Assembly (NCBI GenBank): GCA_036346355.1
Contig: CM070578.1
Span: forward strand, 17,312,501 to 17,376,500
Source: Rhipidocladum racemiflorum
Lineage: Eukaryota; Streptophyta; Magnoliopsida; Poales; Poaceae
Direction of reading: 5' to 3'
DNA length: 64,000 nt
Part shown: positions 56,666 through 64,000 of the stretch, one piece after another
Layout: each line of letters starts with the position of its first letter
Position numbering within the stretch: the first letter of the stretch is position 1
The notes under the pieces: generated by a model
What the model was told of the DNA's origin: nothing
Database searches by the model: none
Seen by the model: the letters and a program-made list of their open reading frames with translations, nothing else
Position numbers and translations under genes: made by a program

Positions 56666-59600
56666 GCCTATATCTCCGGTGGAACAAGTTGGATTTTGGA
56701 TAGCGGATGCACGCATCACATGACCGGAGAAAAGGCAATGTTCGCACACTTGGATGTGAATGGATCAAATAGCGAAAGTATCATATTTGGAGATAATGGA
56801 AAAGGAGAGGTAATTGGTTTGGGTAAAATCTCTATCTCAAATGATTTCCATTTAAGTAATGTCTTACTTGTTGAATCATTAAGCTACAATTTGTTGTCCG
56901 TTGCACAATTGTGTGAAGCGGGTTACAATTGTTTGTTTAATGAAAAGAGTGTGGAAGTCATTAAGAGGCTTGATGGTTCAATAGCCTTTAAAGGACGTTT
57001 GAAGGGTAAGCTCTATCTCGTAGACTTCAATACGGATAGACTTAATCTTGAAACGTGCTTAATGGCTAAATCGAGCATGGGTTGGCTATGGCATCGCCGA
57101 CTAGCCCATGTTGATATGAGGAATCTTCACAAACTCATTAAAGGCAACCACATTCTTGGACTAACAAATGTTGTCTTTGAGAAAGATAGGATTTGTAGCG
57201 CTTGTCAAGCGGGCAAGCAAGTTGGCGCCTCCCATCCCGCCAAGAACGTGATGACGACCTCAAGACCATTGGAAATGCTCCACCTGGATTTATTTGGTCC
57301 CGTAGCTTATATAAGCATCGGGGGAAGTAAGTATGGTTTGGTTATTGTTGATGATTTTTCTCGATTCACTTGGGTGTTCTTTTTGCATGACAAAGGTGAA
57401 GTCCAAGTGACATTGAAGAAATTCATGAGAAGAGCTCAAAACGAGTTTGAAGTAAAGATCAAGAGAATTCGGAGCGACAACGGCACCGAGTTCAAGAATA
57501 TTGGCGTGGAGGAGTTTCTTGATGAGGAAGGAATCAAGCATGAATTCTCGGCTCCCTATTCTCCTCAACAAAATGGGGTAGCCGAGAGGAAGAATCGAAC
57601 CCTCATCGAGATGGCGCGGACGATGATTGACGAGTACAAGGTTTCCGATAGCTTTTGGGCGGAAGCCATCAATACCGCATGCCACAGTTCCAACCGCCTC
57701 TACCTTCACAAGATCTTGAAGAAAACGGCATATGAGTTGCTCACCGGGAAGAAACCCAATGTCTCCTACTTTCGAGTCTTTGGGAGCAAATGCTATATCC
57801 TTAATAAAAAGGCTAAGTCTTCTAAATTTGCTCCTAAAGTAGATGAAGGTTTCTTACTTGGTTATGGAACTAATGCTTACGCGTACCGAGTTTTCAACAA
57901 TACCACCGGTGTCGTTGAAATCTCGCGTGACGTGACTTTTGATGAGACTAACGGTTCTCAAGTAGAACAAGTTGATCGTGCCGTGATTGACAGGGAAGAA
58001 CCACCGTGTGAAGCTATCAAGAAAATGGCAATTGGGGAGGTAAGACCTCAAAATCTGGAATCTCATCCGAGTACCCCAACCCGGAGTCTCCGGCCTGAAA
58101 CCCGGAGTGTCCGGATTGATCCGGAGTCTCCGGGTCAAATACCGGAGTCTCCGGATGGGTCAGGCTCAGGTGATATTCCCTCCTCGTCCAAGCAAGCCCA
58201 AGATGGTTCGAACGCATCCCAAGACGAAGAACCTATCCAAGCTCCAAATTCAACCGTTCCTCACCCTAGAGTTCATCAAAGTATTCAACGAGATCATCCA
58301 GTCGACAATATACTTGGAGACATTCACAAGGGAGTATCTACTAGATCTCGAGTTGCAAATTTTTGTGAATTTTACTCGTTTGTGTCGTCTCTTGAACCTC
58401 TCAAGGTAGATGAAGCGCTTGATGATCCGGATTGGGTGATGGCCATGCAAGAGGAGCTTAACAATTTCAAGAGAAATCAAGTTTGGGAGCTTGTTCAAAG
58501 ACCAAAGCAAAACGTGATCGGCACAAAATGGGTCTTCCGGAACAAGCAGGATGAGAATGGAATCGTGACAAGGAACAAAGCTCGTCTGGTTGCTCAAGGG
58601 TACACTCAAATCGAAGGTTTGGATTTCGATGAAACATATGCTCCAGTAGCTAGGCTTGAATCTATTAGAATATTACTTGCCTTTGCTACTCACCATGATT
58701 TCAAGCTGTATCAAATGGACGTGAAGAGCGCCTTCTTAAATGGACCACTCTCCGAGATGGTCTACGTCGAGCAACCACCCGGCTTTGAAGATCCAAAACA
58801 CCCGGACCACGTCTACTATCTTCACAAAGCCCTTTATGGACTTAAGCAAGCACCGAGGGCTTGGTTCGAGTGTTTACGAGACTTTCTTCTAGAACAAGGT
58901 TTTGTAGTCGGAAAGGCCGACCCTACTCTCTTTACTAAGCATATTGATAATGATTTGTTTGTATGTCAAATATATGTCGATGACATTATATTTGGATCTA
59001 CTAATGAACATTTGTGTAAAGAGTTTAGCAAGATAATGACCAAAAGATTTGAGATGTCCATGATGGGAGAGTTGAAGTTCTTCCTCGGATTTCAAGTCAA
59101 ACAACTCAAGGAAGGAACGTTCATTTGTCAAACCAAGTACATCAAGGACATGCTCAAGAAGTTCAGAATGGAGGACGCCAAGCCTATAAGGACGCCTATG
59201 CAGGCAAACGGGCATCTAGACCTCGACAAAGAAGGTAAACCGGTCATCCAAAAGGTATATCGTTCGATGATCGGTTCTCTCCTTTATCTCTGTGCATCTA
59301 GGCCTGATATCATGCTTAGCGTTTGTATGTGTGCACGTTTTCAAGCCGCTCCAAAAGAGTGCCACATGGTGGCCGTTAAGAGAATCTTGAGATACTTAGT
59401 GCACACTCCTCATTTCGGACTTTGGTATCCGAAAGGATCCTCCTTTGAACTTATTGGCTATTCCGATGCGGATTATGCCGGTTGTAAAGTGGATAGGAAG
59501 AGTACCTCAGAACCTGCCAATTCTTGGGTAGGTCCCTAGTCTCGTGGTCTTCCAAGAAACAAAATTCCGTGGCCCTATCCACTGCCGAAGCCGAATATAT

Positions 59601-59925
59601 AGCCGCCGGGAGCTGTTGTGCCCAACTACTTTGGATGAGACAAACCTTGAGTGATTATGGCCTTTCCTACAAAAGCGTTCCACTCTTGTGTGACAATGAG
59701 AGTGCCATAAAAATTGCCAACAATCCTGTCCAACACTCCCGAACAAAACACATTGATATTCGCCATCATTTCCTAAGAGACCACGCAACAAAAGGCGAAA
59801 TTGATATCCAACATGTGAGTACAAATGATCAATTAGCCGATATTTTTACCAAGCCCCTTGACGAGAAAAGGTTCTGTGAATTGAGAAGTGGACTAAATAT
59901 CTTAGACTCTCGTAACGTGGCTTGA
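56666..59925 (+). CDS. Copia pol, one frame break in RNase H
   Basis: The pol frame opens after a TAG at 56663-56665. The aspartic protease motif LDSGCTHHMTG is at about 56696. Then come the pre-integrase HHCC finger (WHRRLAHVDMRNLHKL...CSACQAGK), the integrase core (LDLFGPV, RSDNGTEFKN, SPQQNGVAERKNRTL), a linker carrying the palindrome array at 58081-58154, and reverse transcriptase (RLVAQGYTQIEGLDFDETYA, QMDVKSAFLNG, IYVDDIIFGST). RNase H begins intact but the frame ends at TAG 59537-59539. It continues in another frame (59524-59925, with ALSTAEAEYIAAG and DNESAIKIANNP). One small indel near 59510 explains this. The rest is fully open, so the copy is nearly intact but would lack an uninterrupted RNase H. 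Confidence 0.92.
58081..58154 (+). repeat. 13-bp palindrome array inside pol
   Basis: Four copies of CCGGAG(T)(C/G)TCCGG lie at 58081-58093, 58102-58114, 58121-58133 and 58142-58154, 19-21 bp apart, inside the open pol frame between integrase and reverse transcriptase. They encode a Pro/Ser/Arg-rich linker. Confidence 0.9.
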
Positions 59926-61002
59926 CATGTGCTCACATATTGTTTGTTGAATGAAAAATGAATTTCAAAACGTTATTCATCTTTTTCTTTGAAATTATCC
60001 TTTGTTGTTGGTTCTTGATCCTCTGATCTTGTCGTTTGATATGTGACCATAGTTTGTTTGCGTTATTGTTCGCTGGTCATGTATCAAGTTGACTTTTTAG
60101 GAATCTTTCTCCCTCTCGCTCCGCTAAATTCCTTGAGCTATCCTTCTTCGTGTCAAATTCCTAACCGAACTGGGCAACCCGGACTGTCCGGTATTCAATC
60201 CGGAGTCTCCGGATCATTCGAAGTCTCCGGACTGTTTGTTCGGATTATCCGGGTTGGACCGGAGTCTCCGGACTAAAAATCCGGAGTCTCCGGGTTGGGG
60301 CGGTCGGTTAAACCCCAAAATCCCGCGCGGTTCAGTTTCTTTCCTATTTCTCCGTGCGTCTCTCCCTCTCCCGTGTTTCTCTCTTGGCTAGGGCGTGATT
60401 CTCACCTTCTCCTCCATCTCCTAGGGATCTTGGACCCCTTCCTCGTCCTTGGATTGGAGATCTTGGTAAGTTTCTTTGCGCCCTAATCTTTTTTCTTCCG
60501 GGATTGGACTCCTTCTTGCGGTTCTTTGAGCCTCTCCTCGTGCTTCATCTCTTCTAGGGTGTGGCTCGTCTCGTGGAGGTTCTCAAGATCGAAGTGTCGA
60601 TCTCCCTATTCTCCCGCATTTTCTCGGTTTCAATCCCGTTGAGGTGAGTTCCAATCCGTGCCCTATTCTCGCGAAATCTTCTTCTAGATTGTGCCCTAGA
60701 CCTCATTCCAATCTTCTTGTGGCAATCTTGAGTCAATTTGTTGATGGATCGAGTTGGATTGCTCCTTTCTTGGCCGCCCGTGCTCTCCCTCTGGCACATC
60801 CGGAGTGTCCGGACTCTGGGTCCGGAGTCTCCGGGTCAATCCGGAGTGTCCGGACATTCTGTCCGGAGTCTCCGGATTGAATCCGGAGTATCCGGACTTT
60901 TTGTCCGGACTCTCCGGGTTGAGTGCCTCGGCCAGATTCATCTCTTCGCTGTTTTTCGCGTCGCTTCTCAGCTAATTCTTTTCGTTCGCTCTATCTGGTC
61001 AG
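59926..61002 (+). other. Copia spacer with palindrome clusters
   Basis: Non-coding stretch between pol and the extra ORF. Two further clusters of the 13-bp palindrome occur at about 60177-60293 and 60798-60925. Otherwise pyrimidine-rich (CTC/TTC) sequence like a leader. Confidence 0.8.
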
Positions 61003-62679
61003 ATGGATCCTTCTCAGGGAACTTCCGGTGGCAGCGATCCTCCTCAGCAGACAGCTGGTGGCAGCGATCCTCCTCAGCAGGCAGCCAGTGGCAGTGATCC
61101 CGCTCAGGGGGCGTCTCCCACCAATTCTCCTCCGCAGCCTCCGCAGAAAAGGCAGAGAATTGGAGTGGCCAAAAGACCCATTTCCAGACCTCGAGGCCAG
61201 CTAGCTCCAGGGTCAGCACCTTTCCTGTCTCCTCCTCCTCCTCAGCAAGCTCCTGATCCAGATGAGCATCCAGCAGATACTCATGCCAGGCTTCGTGATC
61301 AGAAGAGAAGCCAGTTTCGTGCTTCTGGGCACTTCATTGGTCCTCTGATCAAGGCCAAGCCTGTGTGGAACTATCCAATGTCCGTGAACCCAATGAGAAT
61401 AATCGACACGGACAGATCTCGAAAGGGGAAAGCCATTGTCGAGCACAGTGAAGAAAGATCCTCTAGAGCTCCATCGGGATGAGTATGTGGACCGCCGGTT
61501 TTGGAACCGGTTTGATCTGATTACTATGAGACGGTCCTATACCCACTTGAGCACCCAAAGTGGTTCGCATGAAGACCATTGACTGGGAATACATGGTCAG
61601 CTGCAGGCAATCCAGTCTTCACTAAGATCATTCAGATTTGCGAGCTGCATCAGATCAAGAACATCATGGCATACAAGTATGACTGGAACAATGAGGTCAT
61701 CATGCAATTCTATGCCACCTTGTACTTTGACAAGAATGATGAGGCCATATGGTGGATGACTGATAAGATTTGGTATGTGGCTAGCAAGAAGAGGTTTGCC
61801 AGAGTCCTCAATCTCAGATATAATGACAGTCCAAAGCTTCATGCAAAGAAAGTGATGACTCCTGAGCAGATTGAAGCTTTGTATGACACTTCGAGGAGTT
61901 TCACAGTGGGGACCATCAAAGGTCTGAAGGATGTTCCTGCTGTACTCAACAGGATGTTGAGAGTCACTCTTTCGCCCAAGGAGGGAGATGCTTCTACCAT
62001 CAGTTCCTATGGAAGGAACTTGCTGTTTCATCTCGTCGAGCGCACCCACCCGTTTGATATTGTCGATTTCATGTGGGAGTCGATGAGACAGAATGCTCAG
62101 AGCAACATGGCCAGTTGCAGCTATGCACCCTTCGTGATGACTTTGATCTCTTCAGTGAGTGGGCTAAAGTTTGTCAGAGATGAGGAGCATCTTGCTTACA
62201 AGGTCCGTCCTCAGTCTACTCCAGCCCCTCCAGCTGCTCCTGGTCCTGCTACTAGACTTCGCCGAGGTCGTGCTTCAGGCTCTACCTCTACCCCGGCCGT
62301 GCCTCCTGCCAGTTCTTCGGGGCAGTCCGAGGTTCCTAGCAGCACTCTTCAGAGGATGCTCAAGCATGTCTTTCTTCTTTGCCGCGACATCTCCACCAGG
62401 CAGAAGGCGATGAGTCGGCAGATCAAGAAGAATGGTCAAGACATTCGTAGCATCCGCCGCCACAATGGCGAAGCAGTCTCTCCCAGCGACTCCTCCGGGT
62501 CTTCCGAGGAGAGTAGCGATGCCACCTCAGCAGATCAGCTTTTCGGCATCACCTCCTCCTCTCACTTTGCCGCCGAGATGACCCGGCGGCCAGTACTCCG
62601 CGTCCGACGACGAAGGCGACGACGAGTGATCCTTAGTGTTTCTCCCTATTTTGGTGTCTTGATGCCAAAGGGGGAGTGA
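61003..62679 (+). pseudogene. Extra 3' ORF of the Sirevirus, frameshifted
   Basis: The first part (ATG 61003 to TGA 61482, 159 codons) is Pro/Gln/Ser-rich and starts with a threefold 10-residue repeat (SDPPQQTAGG-like, 30 bp at DNA level). After two frame changes between about 61460 and 61580 the frame is open to TGA 62679 (IMAYKYDWNNEVIMQFYATL, IWYVASKKRFARVLNL), with a C-terminal Arg-rich and Ser-rich region. Position and content match the additional ORF of grass Sireviruses, called env-like in some members; no signal peptide or convincing membrane anchor is visible here, so I do not call it an envelope gene. The copy is inactive. Confidence 0.75.
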
Positions 62680-63033
62680 TATCTTTAGTCGCGTTGTCTT
62701 TAGTCGCTTTGGACGCTTTGCGTTTCCTTGTGCTTTTTACTCGCTAGTGGTGCTTCTTTTCGTATCGTGAACTCTGTTTTTCCTTGTAATGACTTTATTG
62801 CTTATTTTATGCATGGATTGCGTTCAGTTCTTGTGTTGTATTCTCGGTTGCTGTGTTTGAGGGGGAGCTCTCGGTTTTCTCTCGTTAAATATGTGCATTT
62901 GTTTCCTCTAGTTTCCTCTAATGCACACATTTAGGGGGAGCTCCTCTTTTTAATCTTATAGCCTAAGTCTAGTTCTCGTTATTTTATTTGCTGATTAATT
63001 GTGTTGTCATCAATACACCAAAAAGGGGGAGAT
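62667..63033 (+). promoter_or_regulatory. Multiple polypurine tracts before the right LTR
   Basis: AAAGGGGGAG or AGGGGGAG occurs at 62667-62676, 62859-62867, 62935-62942 and, next to the LTR, AAAAAGGGGGAGAT at 63020-63033. Tandem polypurine tracts are a reported Sirevirus trait; the last is the likely plus-strand primer. Confidence 0.85.
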
Positions 63034-64000
63034 TGAAAGTGCATCTAGGCCCCTCAAATTGTTTTGGTGATTAATGATGACACAATTAAAGAGATCTAAT
63101 GTTTTATCCAAGAATACTGCAGAGATCGAGATCATATCGAGCTTGGAATGACATTGGACGCCCCTATGACGACTTAAAAGAAAAAGGACGGCATCAAGAC
63201 CAAAGTTGTATCATTTTATTTATTTGTGTCTTAAGGATAGCCGTACTATTAAGGGGGTACGACGAGAAATCGACTTTAGGATGTGCATGTGCTCAACATC
63301 AAATACTGCATCTCAAATTAGCACTACTTCATTTGGTTTTGAAAAGTTTCAAATTGAAACCGAACTGGGTAACCCGGAGTATCCGGACATTTGGTTCGGA
63401 GTCTCCGGGTTGGACCTCTCGGTTGTTTTTGATTCCAGCTAGTTCGGAGTATCCGGACATTTGGTCCGGAGTCTCCGGATAACCCGGAGTCTCCGGGTTG
63501 TTTGTCCGGACACTCCGGCCTGTACAAAAACGGGAGTAACGGCTAGTTTTCAAAAAGGATATTTAAAGCCTCCACTCCACTCCAACGGCTAGGATCTCTA
63601 TTGAGCTCATTCATAGCTGCATTCAAGCCATTCCTAACAATCTCTAAGCATTCAATAGAGCCCCCACTTCCTCCCACCAATTAATTTGGTTGTTGATTCT
63701 TTTTGGTGAGGAGAGGAAGAAGCAAAGTGCTAAGTGCATTCATTTCATCTTGTTGAGCACTAGTTCATCCTCCAAGCGATTCCTCGTGGTGCTATTTCTC
63801 TTGGAGGTTGAAGGTCTCCTAGACGGCTAGGAGTTACCGGGAGCTACCAACTTGTGTGGTGAGCCCCGGTCGTTTGAAGGCTTGTCTCATCCGAAAGGAA
63901 AGAGACAAGAAGTGAAGCCAGCGAGTGCATTTGTGCAACACCGGGAGGAAAGCGGGTTGAAAGAGACCCCGACTCAAGTGTGACCGAGCCACCTCAACGG
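63034..64000 (+). repeat. Copia right LTR, cut by window end
   Basis: Starts TGAAAGTGCATCTAGGCCCC. 967 bp are in the window; it should end about 400 bp further on. Compared with the left LTR I find three differences: C/T in GGTCCGG/GGTTCGG at about 63396, a 2-bp indel at about 63876 and a short replacement at about 63889. The palindrome cluster lies at 63374-63518. Confidence 0.95.

Larger units (their letters stand above)
26777..64000 (+). mobile_element. Sirevirus-type Ty1/copia retrotransposon (runs off the window)
   Basis: Order on the plus strand: left LTR (26777-26861 plus 53091-54376, about 1371 bp without the insert), primer-binding site 54379-54391, gag, pol (protease, integrase, reverse transcriptase, RNase H), an extra 3' ORF, several polypurine tracts, and a right LTR from 63034 on. 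The large coiled-coil gag, the extra ORF and the multiple polypurine tracts are features of the Sirevirus (SIRE/Maximus) genus. LTRs are almost identical (three small differences over about 900 bp compared), so insertion was recent. Everything from 26862 to 53085 is a later insertion. Confidence 0.93.

Noticed and set aside
61003..62679. A genuine envelope glycoprotein gene
   Set aside because: No signal peptide, cleavage site or clear transmembrane segment is visible; the position fits the Sirevirus extra ORF, whose function is unknown.

Overview
The window looks like a nuclear chromosome segment from a grass (Poaceae). The evidence is intron-rich genes with GT-AG junctions, a GC-rich 5' exon in the stromal HSP70 gene, CBM-GH10 xylanase architecture, and grass-type transposons: Tourist-like MITEs, a Sirevirus copia, Tekay-type and Tat-type gypsy elements, and a Helitron end. 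The sequence alone does not identify the species.

Genic left part (1-22 kb). The 3' end of a TLC-domain membrane protein gene (1-408) is followed by a diverged duplication. Next comes an MITE-rich stretch holding a collapsed MORC/CRT1-like GHKL ATPase pseudogene (minus strand, about 6073-7845). A complete eight-exon chloroplast HSP70 gene (9678-14915, 687 aa) has a TATA box and a distant perfect heat-shock element. A Helitron-like terminus with a 72/80-bp minisatellite lies just downstream. A three-exon GH10 xylanase gene (17945-21497, minus strand, 550 aa) has a small solo LTR on each side, each with its own target-site duplication (TSD).

Transition (22-26.8 kb). Two MITEs sit head-to-tail, sharing a TTA target site. 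They are followed by one LTR and a stub of an older Tekay-like gypsy element, a cluster of palindromic TTTTCGCC units and a purine-rich tract.

Nested retrotransposon block (26,777 to the window end). A young Sirevirus-type copia element occupies 26777 to beyond 64000. Its left LTR is split by a 26.2-kb Tat-lineage gypsy element (26862-53085, TSD ATACT). That element's left LTR was hit twice: by a 713-bp non-autonomous hAT element (27025-27737, TSD TGGGAAAC) and by an 11.5-kb Tekay-type gypsy element with 3297-bp LTRs (28003-39551, TSD GGTTG). Both gypsy elements are transcribed on the minus strand and the copia on the plus strand. The Tat element also carries plus-strand, TATA-preceded ORFs opposite its gag-pol.

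The main observations are these. (1) Arrays of a 13-bp odd palindrome (CCGGAGTCTCCGG and variants) with the same 18/22-bp spacing occur in both the copia and the unrelated Tekay LTRs, and also inside the copia pol reading frame. (2) The nested, necessarily younger gypsy elements have more diverged LTR pairs and more broken ORFs than the older copia that contains them. The differences are clustered, partly as CAG/CAAAG swaps, which points to consensus-sequence error or context-dependent mutation. (3) Several transposons have exact boundaries and TSDs that can be read directly.
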